Shown here piece by piece: positions 25,397-34,229 of a stretch of 64,000 nucleotides of DNA (the first letter of the stretch is position 1; each line of letters starts with the position of its first letter). Source of the DNA: Salinithrix halophila. GTDB taxonomy: Bacteria; Bacillota; Bacilli; Thermoactinomycetales; DSM-45169. Location of the stretch: positions 62,001-126,000 of the forward strand of contig NZ_JBHSAP010000004.1 in NCBI RefSeq assembly GCF_042650125.1. The letters run 5' to 3'. A program made the position numbers and the translations under genes. The notes beneath the pieces were generated by a model. The model saw only the letters and a program-made list of their open reading frames with translations. It had not been told where the DNA came from and did not search any database.

Positions 25397-26695
25397 TCAA
25401 TCCTCGATTTTATCTTCTAAGTCATCGATATTTTTTTGGGATTTTTCATCAATTTTTTCCTCTATTTTATTACTATTTTCAATAAGCTTACTTTCTATAT
25501 TTCCTACCATACCCTTAAAGTAATCAAAAAGGCGGCCAGTTCTTTTGTCGCTATATTCATAAGTATCTATCTGCCTATACCCCTTGTTTCTCAAATACTC
25601 AATTGCTTTATCTGCTCTGTCTTTTTCTTGTTCCTGAATGTCATATGCTTTACTTGATAAATCATAAAGCTTACTCTGCCTTTTACTAGCCTGTTCAACT
25701 ATTTCTCCTGTCACCTTAGTATTATAACCATACCAATCTAATATAAGTTGATTATACTCTCCCCTAAAATAAGATTTTAGTCCCTCTTTAGAGCTAGCTG
25801 ATGTAAAAGTACCTCCTCCTGCCTCGGCCACTTCTTTCAGAGACTGCTGTTCTGAATTATTTACATCAAAGCCAATGATATTAACTTTAGCCGATATCCC
25901 ATCATTTTGAAGAGCTTTTGCTTCTTTAGCCGGATTTCCTCCACATGTCTCCAAGCCATCGCTGACGATATATACGAGGTTTTTGTTTTTTTGATCCGAA
26001 TTTGCTTTCAGCATCTCACCTGACTGCTTAATCGCACTTCCCAAGGGTGTCCACCCAGTTGCGTCCACTTGATTTAACGACTTGTTGAAGGATGATTTGT
26101 TATATGTACCTAACGGATAAATTTCCTCAATGGACTTGCAGGATCGTTGTTTGTCCTTTTCACTGTTGCTCCCTTTATGTCCATAAGCAATTAGTGATAC
26201 GTTGGCTTCCTTTGGGAAGGAAGAAACAAAGGTTTGTATCGCTTCTTTAGCTACATCCATCTTTTTACCACCACTAACTTGACCCGCCATGCTTCCACTG
26301 GCATCTAACAAAATGCTGATATTATAATTTTTCGCTTCAGGTGCTTCCACATCCGTACCTGGAGTGTTTGGATTAAAGGTAAAGTCGGTAGCGATATTTT
26401 TCATTGCTTTATCCACCGAAGCATAGTCTTCCCCCACTAAGTCAACAACGCGGTTAAATACCTCCGCCTTAGAGGCATCTTTATCAAGCTTATCCAACTC
26501 TGTCTCCACTTTTTTTTCATCATACTTGTCACCCGAATATTTTCCGGGTCCCTGTGCAATCATATCTCTTACTCTTGTAGGTATCTTCTCTTTATTATCT
26601 AAAGCAGTAGAATGATCATTTGATTTTGAAGTACCAAAACTACATCCCGATAACATTATTATACATAATATGGATATAAATTTATATAATTTCAA
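25397..26695 (-). CDS. Von Willebrand factor A lipoprotein of the Tad locus
   Basis: 432 residues. Lipoprotein signal with lipobox LSGC (Cys18), spacer, then a VWA domain with an intact MIDAS start DASGS (131-135) and later TPLGSA and VSDGLETCGG. The C-terminus (about 330-432) is charged and helical, ending in a coiled coil (IEEKIDEKSQKNIDDLEDK). It would sit outside on the membrane and bind a protein partner or surface through a metal. TTG start after GGGGGTG. AT-rich relative to neighbours. Confidence 0.88.
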   Translation of the reverse strand: MKLYKFISILCIIMLSGCSFGTSKSNDHSTALDNKEKIPTRVRDMIAQGPGKYSGDKYDEKKVETELDKLDKDASKAEVFNRVVDLVGEDYASVDKAMKNIATDFTFNPNTPGTDVEAPEAKNYNISILLDASGSMAGQVSGGKKMDVAKEAIQTFVSSFPKEANVSLIAYGHKGSNSEKDKQRSCKSIEEIYPLGTYNKSSFNKSLNQVDATGWTPLGSAIKQSGEMLKANSDQKNKNLVYIVSDGLETCGGNPAKEAKALQNDGISAKVNIIGFDVNNSEQQSLKEVAEAGGGTFTSASSKEGLKSYFRGEYNQLILDWYGYNTKVTGEIVEQASKRQSKLYDLSSKAYDIQEQEKDRADKAIEYLRNKGYRQIDTYEYSDKRTGRLFDYFKGMVGNIESKLIENSNKIEEKIDEKSQKNIDDLEDKIED

Positions 26696-26712
26696 TTTTG
26701 CACCCCCATTTT

Positions 26713-26750
26713 TAATTCAGGCATATGAAAAATATCATATGCCTGAATTA
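26713..26750 (-). other. Perfect 16-bp hairpin between flp and the VWA gene
   Basis: TAATTCAGGCATATGA (26713-26728), loop of 6, TCATATGCCTGAATTA (26735-26750). T-rich sequence follows on the minus strand. Probably a partial terminator or mRNA-stabilising stem that raises pilin level above that of the distal genes. Confidence 0.75.
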
Positions 26751-26760
26751 AAATTATTCA

Positions 26761-26991
26761 TTAAGATTTAATACCTTTAATTATATTGGTTATTTTCTTT
26801 TTTATCAAAGCCCCAACGCCTTTTTCACCTTCTACTGTGCTTAAGATCACAGCTCCAAGTGCAGCTGCTCCGGCAAGAACGGCGACATACTCTACCGTGG
26901 TCGCACCTTTGCGCTCAACCAATACCTTGCGTACAGCTTCTCTCATAAACATACTGCCTCGAACATAAGTCTCAATGCATTTGTCTCTCAC
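26761..26991 (-). CDS. flp: Flp-type major pilin
   Basis: 76 residues. Long basic leader, cleavage G29/A30 in RKG/ATTVEY with Glu34 and Tyr35, then the membrane helix VAVLAGAAALGAVILSTV and a short basic tail, ITNIIKGIKS. Mature size of about 47 residues is normal for Flp pilins. GTG start 6 bases after AGGAGGG. Located between tadC and the minor-pilin genes. Confidence 0.92.
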   Translation of the reverse strand: MRDKCIETYVRGSMFMREAVRKVLVERKGATTVEYVAVLAGAAALGAVILSTVEGEKGVGALIKKKITNIIKGIKS

Positions 26992-27068
26992 AAAAATCCC
27001 TCCTGATAAAATTAATCGATTACTCCTGGGGTATCAGCCGAAAAAATTCTCCTTCTTACACCACCTCC

Positions 27069-27992
27069 TTAAAATATACCTTTCAACGGACTATCATCGG
27101 CAAAGAAAAACTTCAATACAAAAGCACCAAAGATCAAGATCATAATCGAAGGCGTAATCACCAAGCCAGCTACGGCAGAAATCTTGGGCTCCGATTTACC
27201 GGCTTTCTCCTTCGCTTTTTCCGCTCGCATGGAGCGCATTTCCATCGCTTGCTGCGTAAAAGTTTCAGACAGGGGGGTTCCCAGGTTATGGGCTTGGATG
27301 ATTGATTGAATCAGGGTCTCCAATTCCGGGGAATCGGTTCGCTCCATCAGGGCCCGATAAGCGGTCTCCCGTTGGACACCAAATGAAACCTCTTGGCTCA
27401 TCCTTCCGATCTCTTCACTTAACGGCCCTTTGTTGGTCCTGACGTAGTAATCCAAAGCGGTATCCAGGCTCATTCCTGCCTTCAACGTGATGCTCATCAT
27501 ATCCAAGAAGTCGGGAAGGTCATACTGAATCTCTTCTTGCCGTTTTTTCGCTTTACTCTTCATTGCATAGATCGGATATAAGTAGCCGATCAATGGGCTA
27601 AACGCGAGCATAAACGGTGCCAAAGGCAAACCTAGTAGAAAGTAGAACAGCCCCAATATGGTTCCACCAATAGCGAATACCACTTTAGCTCCTTGAAGGC
27701 GGTCTACTGTCATACCATAGGGATAGCCCGCCTTAACCAGATACTCTTTCAGATCTTCGGGGTCACTGAGGAGTTCGATGTCTTTTCCTATGGGAGCAAA
27801 GCGGTCGAACCAAGCAACCAGGGTTTTTCGCCAGTCCTGTTCCGAAGACTGGCTTACGGCTGCGAAGGTGGAACCGGACTGTTGCTCAATCCGCTGGGCG
27901 ATCTCTGCCTGTTTCTCTCGGTAGCTGACATACATCAATCCGGCCATCACAAGGCAAAGCCATGAAGCACCCACGAGGATATATAAGATCAA
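27069..27992 (-). CDS. tadC: TadC, inner-membrane platform protein
   Basis: 307 residues, type II secretion F-domain protein. N-terminal helix LILYILVGASWLCLVMAGLM, middle helices, and the F domain DLPDFLDMMSITLKAGMSLD. It forms the platform with TadB on which the ATPase acts. The TTG at 27992 has GGAGGCG 6 bases upstream; the longer frame from 28070 lies inside tadB. Gap of 16 bases from tadB. Confidence 0.93.
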   Translation of the reverse strand: MILYILVGASWLCLVMAGLMYVSYREKQAEIAQRIEQQSGSTFAAVSQSSEQDWRKTLVAWFDRFAPIGKDIELLSDPEDLKEYLVKAGYPYGMTVDRLQGAKVVFAIGGTILGLFYFLLGLPLAPFMLAFSPLIGYLYPIYAMKSKAKKRQEEIQYDLPDFLDMMSITLKAGMSLDTALDYYVRTNKGPLSEEIGRMSQEVSFGVQRETAYRALMERTDSPELETLIQSIIQAHNLGTPLSETFTQQAMEMRSMRAEKAKEKAGKSEPKISAVAGLVITPSIMILIFGAFVLKFFFADDSPLKGIF

Positions 27993-28008
27993 TTGAAACG
28001 CCTCCTTC

Positions 28009-28935
28009 CTACACCCGGATCTCGGAGAACTTGCGAACCAGATATACCCCGAGGATCTGCAGCAAAACAAAGATAATGATCAGGGTGATTCCGGGGATGG
28101 TGGTAAACAAATCGTAGAATCCATCGATCATCTTGCTGAGCATAAAAGTAATTAGCAAGGAGATCAGGGGTAGGGCATAGGCTGAGGTTCGGGCCTGGGA
28201 GGTGACCGCTCGGATCGTCTGATGAATAATCTTTCGATCTTCCATGGTGGCGGCCATTTCACTCATCACCTTGGCCAAATCACCACCCGCCCGACGCTGG
28301 ATGATGAGAGCATTGACAAAGATTTGCATATCGCGGGTTTCCACCCGCCCCAACAACTCCCGCAAAGATTCCTCTACATCCCGGCCCAGATCGATCTCCT
28401 GCACAACTCGACCCAACTCGGTTTTTACCGGCCCCTGCATCTCTTGCACCACCAAATGCAAGCCCTGTGGAATGGACAAACCGGCGCGGGCGGCGCTGCT
28501 CAACAGGCGGCATACTTCAGACAGTTGGTTATCGATCCGCTGCGCGTAGATGTGCTTGCGGGACCGAAGGAAAAGATTGGACCCCACCGGCACTAACACA
28601 ATGGATAGAAGGAGCGATAGCAGGACGGATTCGATCCCGGCCATAAAGTTAAATAGAACATAGAGGATAATTGCTCCCATGAACAGGATGGCTCCATAGT
28701 CGGATGGTTTCATATCTAGGCTGGCCTGTTCCAGCTTGGGCTTCATTTTTTTCGCCCAATCGGTGGAGTCGATTTTGTCCGAGAGGGAATCCGACCAACT
28801 GGTTTTTTCAACCCCGTGGTACATCCAATCGTTTAACTTTTCGTGGGCTTTTTTACGCTCCCCACTGATGATGAGGTAATAGTACAACGCCCAGACGGCG
28901 GAAGCGGCGGCTCCGGCTGCGAATAGAGCGCTCAT
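28009..28935 (-). CDS. tadB: TadB, inner-membrane platform protein
   Basis: 308 residues, type II secretion F-domain protein. F-domain segment LSEVCRLLSSAARAGLSIPQ with glycine-rich contacts, and RAGGDLAKVMSEMAATMEDR. Start ATG overlaps the tadA stop by four bases, so the two are translationally coupled. Confidence 0.93.
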   Translation of the reverse strand: MSALFAAGAAASAVWALYYYLIISGERKKAHEKLNDWMYHGVEKTSWSDSLSDKIDSTDWAKKMKPKLEQASLDMKPSDYGAILFMGAIILYVLFNFMAGIESVLLSLLLSIVLVPVGSNLFLRSRKHIYAQRIDNQLSEVCRLLSSAARAGLSIPQGLHLVVQEMQGPVKTELGRVVQEIDLGRDVEESLRELLGRVETRDMQIFVNALIIQRRAGGDLAKVMSEMAATMEDRKIIHQTIRAVTSQARTSAYALPLISLLITFMLSKMIDGFYDLFTTIPGITLIIIFVLLQILGVYLVRKFSEIRV

Positions 28936-30320
28936 CTGGATAGCCCCTTATTTGCCACGGGAGTAAAGATGGAAGAATCCACGCTCGCCCCGTAAGCCTG
29001 CAATCGTTTAAAACATTGGGGGATGATGCCGGTCGCGGTATGGGAACCCTGCACTTTGCCATGCTCATCAATGCCCGTCTGTTGAAAGCGGAACAGTTCT
29101 ACCAAACCGACAGATCCATCCTCTTGTTTCTGCATTTCGGAAACGGCGACCATCTTCCTCTGACCGTCGGGTAGGCGAGCGATCTGGACGATGAAATCGA
29201 TGGCACCCACCAGATATTCACGGATGATGGAGGGTGGAAGGTCGGAACTGGACATCATCACCATCGCCTCCAGCCGGCGCATCGCGTCTTCCGGACTGTT
29301 GGAGTGGACAGTGGTCAGGGAGCCCTCGTGCCCGGTATTCATCGCTTGGAGCATATCGAAGGCTTCCGAGCCCCGCACCTCCCCTACAATGATCCTGTCC
29401 GGCCGCATCCGCAAGGCGTTTCGAACCAACTGGCGAATGGTCACTTCCCCTTTGCCCTCGACGTTGGACGGCCGTGCTTCCATCCCCGCAACATGGCCGT
29501 GGGGGATCTGTAACTCGGCCATGTCTTCAATCGTAACAATCCGTTCATTTTCCGGGATATAGTTGGCCAAAGCATTGAGAAGGGTCGTCTTCCCGCTTCC
29601 GGTACCACCAGAGATGATCACATTCAGTTTGGATTTAACAACGGAAGATAAAAAGGTTGCCATATCCGTAGTTAAGCTGCCAAAGCCGACCAAGTCTTTC
29701 ATGCGAATGGGATCTTTACGGAATTTCCGAATCGAAACCAAAGATCCCTTCAAACTGATCGGGGGAATCACTGCATTCACCCGGCTTCCGTCAGGGAGAC
29801 GGGCGTCCACCATGGGGGAACTGACATCCACCCGGCGTCCCAAAGGAGCCACGATCCGGTCAATCACATGGCGTAACGCCTCTTCATCCCTGAAATGGAT
29901 ATCCGTTTTGTGAATTTGGCCCTTTTTTTCGTAGTAAATCTCATCGGGGCCGTTTACCATCACTTCCGTAATATCCGGGTCTTCCAGCAACGGTTCCAAC
30001 GGACCATAACCAACGGACTCGTCAATAATCCGAGTAATCAAGCGGTCGCGATCCTGACGGGAAATCACTACTTGCTCATCGGCCATATAACGGCCAATCA
30101 AGCGGTCCAATGTGACCCGCAGTTCGACGGAGGGCATGTTAGTCAGCTTCTCCAGATCCGTCTCCCGCAACAAGCGAGTCTTAAAGTGTCGAGCTAAGCT
30201 ATCCAGCCGCTCGTCACTAGCTGCGGGTGCTTTCGGTTTCGATGGAGATTGGGCGGGTCGGTTTTGACGCGCATTGGCTTGTTTTTCAGTAGGTCGGTTA
30301 TTTCGGTTAAACAGGGACAT
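28932..30320 (-). CDS. tadA: TadA/CpaF secretion ATPase
   Basis: 462 residues, hexameric type II/IV secretion ATPase that powers pilin assembly and export. Walker A GGTGSGKTTLLNAL, Asp box RIVTIEDMAELQ, Walker B RPDRIIVGEVRGSEA and His box TGHEGSLTTVHSN are all intact. The N-terminal 60 residues are a flexible linker rich in Pro, Gln and Arg. ATG preceded by GGAGG. Confidence 0.96.
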   Translation of the reverse strand: MSLFNRNNRPTEKQANARQNRPAQSPSKPKAPAASDERLDSLARHFKTRLLRETDLEKLTNMPSVELRVTLDRLIGRYMADEQVVISRQDRDRLITRIIDESVGYGPLEPLLEDPDITEVMVNGPDEIYYEKKGQIHKTDIHFRDEEALRHVIDRIVAPLGRRVDVSSPMVDARLPDGSRVNAVIPPISLKGSLVSIRKFRKDPIRMKDLVGFGSLTTDMATFLSSVVKSKLNVIISGGTGSGKTTLLNALANYIPENERIVTIEDMAELQIPHGHVAGMEARPSNVEGKGEVTIRQLVRNALRMRPDRIIVGEVRGSEAFDMLQAMNTGHEGSLTTVHSNSPEDAMRRLEAMVMMSSSDLPPSIIREYLVGAIDFIVQIARLPDGQRKMVAVSEMQKQEDGSVGLVELFRFQQTGIDEHGKVQGSHTATGIIPQCFKRLQAYGASVDSSIFTPVANKGLSR

Positions 30321-30334
30321 CCTCTATCCCTCCT

Positions 30335-31501
30335 TCATGAGGCGGAGCGCTTGGACTGTTCATCCAGCAAAGAGTCAGCCAGTTTTTTTACATCCTTGAC
30401 AAACACCGACCCTCTATCTTTCTGCCGTGTACGGATCGGGATTCCACGGTTGATCGCTTGTTGTACGCGTTTGGCATCCTCCCGCAACTGACCGGTGATC
30501 GGGAAATCAAAATGCTGCTGGATATCTTTCTGCCGCATCTCGGTCTCCCGGCCGATGCGGTTCAGGATGATCTCCAGCCGTCCAGTGGGATCCACGCTTA
30601 GTTTATTGAAGAGTTCCAATACCCGACCAAAGGTGCGGATCGAAGGCGAGTCGGGGGTCATCACATAAAACATCCGGTCGGCCTCTTCCAATGCTGCGTA
30701 TCCAATCGACGTCATCTCCGTCGGTAAATCAACGAGTATGTAGTCGTAATACAATCGGGCGGTTCGCAATAACCGTTGTACGTGTTCTTCGGTGATTTGT
30801 TCAGCCGCTTCGGCATCTCGGGGGCTGACCAGCACTTCCATGTGGGAAGATTTTTCAATAGCGGTCACGTTTCGGATATGGTTGTCGTTCAGCTCTTTTA
30901 AAACCGGGGTCAAATCATGGATCGAGCGCTCATGGTCCACGTCCAGGTAAGTTTCCACACCACCAAATTGGAGGTTGAGGTCTACCAGCAACACGCTACT
31001 GTTGGAGTCCATTTGCAACGTTTGCGCCAGCGTGGCGGATACCAAACTGCGTCCGCATCCACCCTTACCACTGTAGAAGGAAATCACTTGACCCCGGCCC
31101 CAGGTGAACACCTTGTCCTTCCCCTTCTCTTGGGCTTCCAACGCTTTTACCGCACGTGAAAGCACATCTCCTAACGCCGTGATTTCATCGGGCATAAACA
31201 AGATGTCGAAGGCACCGGCTCGGCTCACGTCCCGAGCTTTCACGGGATCCCGTTGGTTGGTTAGGTAGATCACTAAGGTATCGGACAACTCATTGGCGAT
31301 ATAGTGAAGCATCTGGAGGCCTGAATCGTCCCCTGGTTCTTGCAACAGAATCAGATCCGGCTCGAGGCGCGCGATTTCACTCCTGACCTCCGAAGGGGTA
31401 ATGTGTATATGTTGAGGAAAGCTGTTGGCGACGCGGCTGAGAAGTTCTTGGGCATGACCGGCGTCTTCATCCACGATGGTCAGTCGAATATCTTTACTCA
31501 A
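30335..31501 (-). CDS. tadZ: TadZ/CpaE, MinD-like pilus localisation protein
   Basis: 388 residues. N-terminal receiver-like domain (RLTIVDEDAGHAQELLSR to about 130), then a MinD/ParA-type ATPase domain with FYSGKGGCGRSL in place of the deviant Walker A. The second lysine (GK-S/T) is Arg, so ATP hydrolysis may be altered. VLLVDLNLQFGGVETYLD follows. TadZ places the machine at a cell site. TTG start after GGTGGATG. Confidence 0.9.
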   Translation of the reverse strand: MSKDIRLTIVDEDAGHAQELLSRVANSFPQHIHITPSEVRSEIARLEPDLILLQEPGDDSGLQMLHYIANELSDTLVIYLTNQRDPVKARDVSRAGAFDILFMPDEITALGDVLSRAVKALEAQEKGKDKVFTWGRGQVISFYSGKGGCGRSLVSATLAQTLQMDSNSSVLLVDLNLQFGGVETYLDVDHERSIHDLTPVLKELNDNHIRNVTAIEKSSHMEVLVSPRDAEAAEQITEEHVQRLLRTARLYYDYILVDLPTEMTSIGYAALEEADRMFYVMTPDSPSIRTFGRVLELFNKLSVDPTGRLEIILNRIGRETEMRQKDIQQHFDFPITGQLREDAKRVQQAINRGIPIRTRQKDRGSVFVKDVKKLADSLLDEQSKRSAS

Positions 31502-31519
31502 TTTTCATCCACCCCCTGG

Positions 31520-32233
31520 TTATTGGTTGCCTTGGCTCATCGTGCCTTGTCCCGTCTGCCCGTTGGATTGCTGTTGGGCAGGGTTGGTTCCGTTTGGCTG
31601 TTGGTTCCGTTGCCGGGCTCTCTTTGAAAGGTTCTTCTTTTGGGGAGCTTTGATCACCCGGATGGAGTGAGCGAAGTTTTCCGCCTTGATCAAGGCCTGA
31701 GCTTCTTTTAGATTCAATTCCAAGCCGACGGCTTTATTTCCCTGGGCCACACTGTATACCAATTTGTCATTCATCAGGAGTTCGGTCGTTCCTCCGCCTT
31801 CCTTTTCATAAGAAACGACGATATCCACTCTGTCTTGGGCATTGAATAACTCATCAAACAAAACCCGATTTGACGCCCGCAACAAGACCAACCGCTTTGA
31901 CGGATCATCCAACTGTGTGATGGGACGAAGAACGTTGGTCGTCAATTGGTCTCCTTTTCCCAATGCAACTACGGAGACTTGTCCCTCCAGTTGGGACGGA
32001 TTACTTACTTGGTTAGACTTGGCGTAACGTTCAGGAACCGGCATCTCCTCGAAGTATTCCGGCTTCAACGGTTCCCTGGATTTGATATTTTTTTTCGCAA
32101 CTAGGACGACTCGTTCATCTCCCAATCCCGCCTCCAATTGATTGGATTGTTCCAAGAAATAGTACGCCGCGATTGCCGCCAAAACTACTGATAACATCGC
32201 AAAGATCATGGCTCTACGTTTTGCATCCTGCAT
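31520..32233 (-). CDS. cpaB: CpaB/RcpC-like SAF-domain pilus assembly protein
   Basis: 237 residues. One N-terminal membrane helix (AMIFAMLSVVLAAIAAYYFL), then an SAF domain (VVLVAKKNIKSREPLKPEYF) and a Gln/Asn-rich tail. In diderms RcpC/CpaB works beside the secretin; here, without an outer membrane, it probably contacts the wall. Confidence 0.88.
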   Translation of the reverse strand: MQDAKRRAMIFAMLSVVLAAIAAYYFLEQSNQLEAGLGDERVVLVAKKNIKSREPLKPEYFEEMPVPERYAKSNQVSNPSQLEGQVSVVALGKGDQLTTNVLRPITQLDDPSKRLVLLRASNRVLFDELFNAQDRVDIVVSYEKEGGGTTELLMNDKLVYSVAQGNKAVGLELNLKEAQALIKAENFAHSIRVIKAPQKKNLSKRARQRNQQPNGTNPAQQQSNGQTGQGTMSQGNQ

Positions 32234-32302
32234 GTCTCAGCAACACCCGTCCCTTTTTAAAGTGGAATATGGAATATTAGGAATCCTATCCTATCAATCC
32301 AT

Positions 32303-32743
32303 TCAAATCAAAAAGTATGTTCCGATTGTACCCGATAAAATGAACGGAGCAAACGGAAATTCAGTTTTAAAGGTAAACTTTTTGGGGAAAAAGAGTTTGG
32401 CCCCCATAATGAACAGCCCGGCTAATACATGGGACAGGATAAAGATCCATAAAAACCATTGCAATCCAAGCATAAAACCGATCATGGCGAAAAGCTTGAT
32501 ATCCCCGCCCCCGATGGCACTCCCTTTGGTCAAAACGGCAACCACAGCGAGGAACAAGAAGGCTCCCACACCCGTGAGCAAGTATTCCGACCACGGGAGA
32601 TCGTTGTGATAAAGGTGAACCCCCAAAGCAAACACCAAACCGCTTAAAACAAACCGGTCATAAATCAGACGCTCCCGCAAATCGGTGTATGTAGCCGCCA
32701 GGAGAATCACAACCAACGCCCCAAATAATAAATGAATTGTCAC
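32303..32743 (-). CDS. Prepilin peptidase (A24 family), TadV/CpaA
   Basis: 146 residues, six hydrophobic stretches. Both catalytic aspartates are present, in TYTDLRERLIYD and GGGDIKLFAM. No N-methylase domain, as usual in Tad loci. It should process all the G/xxxxE leaders in this cluster. GTG start after AAGGGCGG. First gene of the operon. Confidence 0.92.
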   Translation of the reverse strand: MTIHLLFGALVVILLAATYTDLRERLIYDRFVLSGLVFALGVHLYHNDLPWSEYLLTGVGAFLFLAVVAVLTKGSAIGGGDIKLFAMIGFMLGLQWFLWIFILSHVLAGLFIMGAKLFFPKKFTFKTEFPFAPFILSGTIGTYFLI

Positions 32744-32804
32744 AAATAACCGCCCTTTTTTACAACGTACAAGTATATAATCATTTATCTACGAGGTCGA
32801 ATCT

Positions 32805-32833
32805 ATTATATGGAATTCGCAATGGATAAACAA
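32805..32833 (-). promoter_or_regulatory. Candidate promoter of the Tad operon
   Basis: Minus strand TTGTTT (32828-32833), 17-base spacer, TATAAT (32805-32810), 62 bases before the prepilin peptidase start. Confidence 0.6.
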
Positions 32834-32990
32834 GGGAATCACCGGCAGTTTTTCCAAGCGACACACAAATACATATTAAGTATTATTTTCTAGTACTTAG
32901 GATCTATTCTTTCACCGGTTTCCGTTGATGTAGGGACCTCATTATATAGGTTAATAAAACTTCCTTTCCATATACCATTCCTGACTTAAA

Positions 32991-33021
32991 CCATCCACCC
33001 TTTTGGGTGGATGGCTTTTTT
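32991..33021 (+). terminator. Plus-strand terminator with no coding gene upstream
   Basis: CCATCCACCC, loop TTTT, GGGTGGATGG, then CTTTTTT. The 245 bases upstream contain no plausible plus-strand gene. It may end a short RNA or stop antisense transcription from the Tad region before the signal peptidase gene. Confidence 0.8.
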
Positions 33022-33133
33022 CATATTTACCCATATACCTATCCCTGATCTTCAACAAAAACATGGTGATTCGCGCCATATTTTGATATATTGACAAAGT
33101 CAGATAAGCTTTGTCCATCACGGAGGGACGCGA

Positions 33134-33601
33134 ATGTCGATTCCATGGAAACGCATCATCATATGGGCCACAAGCCTTTCCGTTTTACTCGTATTGAACA
33201 TCATGCTCTTCTTTCAATTCTTCGGGTTCTATCGCGTGTATGGAAACAGTATGGCTCCCGCCTTGAAACATGATGAAATCGTTACTTCCCTGAAGTGGTC
33301 TAAGAATCCCGAAGTGGGAGAGATCGTTCTCTTTCACCATGAAGAAATGGATTACATTAAACGGACGGTCGCCTTGGAAGGAGATACCGTCGAAGGCAAA
33401 AATGGTTCTCTCTACATTAATGGGAAACCGGCAAAAGAGCCTTACCTAGAGAAAAAAGAAAAGATGGATAGCTTCGGGCCGATCCGTGTTCCCAAAGGGT
33501 CCATCTTCGTTCTTGGGGATGATCGAGAAGAGAGCTATGATAGCCGGGACATGGGCCCCATACCAAAAAAAGATATACAAGGCGTTCTCTTTCGTCAATA
33601 A
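33134..33601 (+). CDS. Signal peptidase I (first copy in the Tad region)
   Basis: 155 residues, SipS-like. One N-terminal membrane helix, catalytic Ser39 in YGNSMAP, catalytic Lys76 in YIKRTVALEGD, and box E GDDREESYDSRDMGPI. It cuts signal peptides outside the membrane. ATG after GGAGG. It opens the plus-strand group sip, Yip1, pilin-toxin, immunity, which suggests a role in effector maturation or release. Confidence 0.93.
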   Translation: MSIPWKRIIIWATSLSVLLVLNIMLFFQFFGFYRVYGNSMAPALKHDEIVTSLKWSKNPEVGEIVLFHHEEMDYIKRTVALEGDTVEGKNGSLYINGKPAKEPYLEKKEKMDSFGPIRVPKGSIFVLGDDREESYDSRDMGPIPKKDIQGVLFRQ

Positions 33602-33615
33602 CGGGAGGTATAAAA

Positions 33616-34215
33616 ATGGCAGCACTGAAAATCGCCCTGTTGAACTTGTGGACACGCCCACGTAGCACAATGGATGAGCTGATCAATATGAATGGAAAGC
33701 CTTATCTATGGTTGGTGGTACTGTCCGGGATCGGGCTCCGCCTGGATCAAGCATCTAATGGAAATTTGGGGGATCGCACAGCAACGGATTATATCATCGT
33801 GACTAGTTTTATTATCGGACCGATCATCGGCCTCATCGCCTGGTTACTATACAGCGGCTTGAGTCACTTATTAATCCGTGCCTTCGGAGGGTACGGGGAT
33901 TGGGCGGAAACACGGCGGGTTTTCGCTTGGTCCACTGTGCCTTTGGTGGCTAAATTATTTCTCTGGGTCCCCCTGTTGACCATTTACGGAGACTATATGT
34001 TTTCATCTGCGACCCCCTCGGGCCTTGGATATGTATCCTTTTTTCTATTAATTGGACTTTTAGAGTTCATTTTGATTGGTTGGTTTTTCGTCATTCTGTC
34101 TCAGGGATTGAGTGAAGTCCATTCCATCTCAGCCTGGAAGAGTTTCTGGTCAGTAATTCTGTTACCATTCACATTGTTCATTCTCGTCTTCCTGTTCGCC
34201 TTGATTACTTTATAA
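33616..34215 (+). CDS. Yip1-like membrane protein before pilin-toxin 1
   Basis: 199 residues, five hydrophobic helices after an amphipathic N-terminus (ALLNLWTRPRSTMDELINMN). The topology and PLVAKLFLWVP resemble the two proteins at 36201 and 36868. Starts 14 bases after the signal peptidase stop (RBS GGGAGG) and ends 14 bases before the pilin-toxin. Role unknown; a membrane partner or chaperone of the effector is an inference from the repeated gene order. Confidence 0.75.
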   Translation: MAALKIALLNLWTRPRSTMDELINMNGKPYLWLVVLSGIGLRLDQASNGNLGDRTATDYIIVTSFIIGPIIGLIAWLLYSGLSHLLIRAFGGYGDWAETRRVFAWSTVPLVAKLFLWVPLLTIYGDYMFSSATPSGLGYVSFFLLIGLLEFILIGWFFVILSQGLSEVHSISAWKSFWSVILLPFTLFILVFLFALITL

Positions 34216-34229
34216 ATGGGGCTGAGAGA

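Noticed and set aside
22505..33021. Reading the locus as a type II or type IVa pilus system
   Set aside because: Prepilin sites have the short Flp form, TadZ, CpaB and paired TadB/TadC are present, and no PilQ secretin, PilM or PilT is found.
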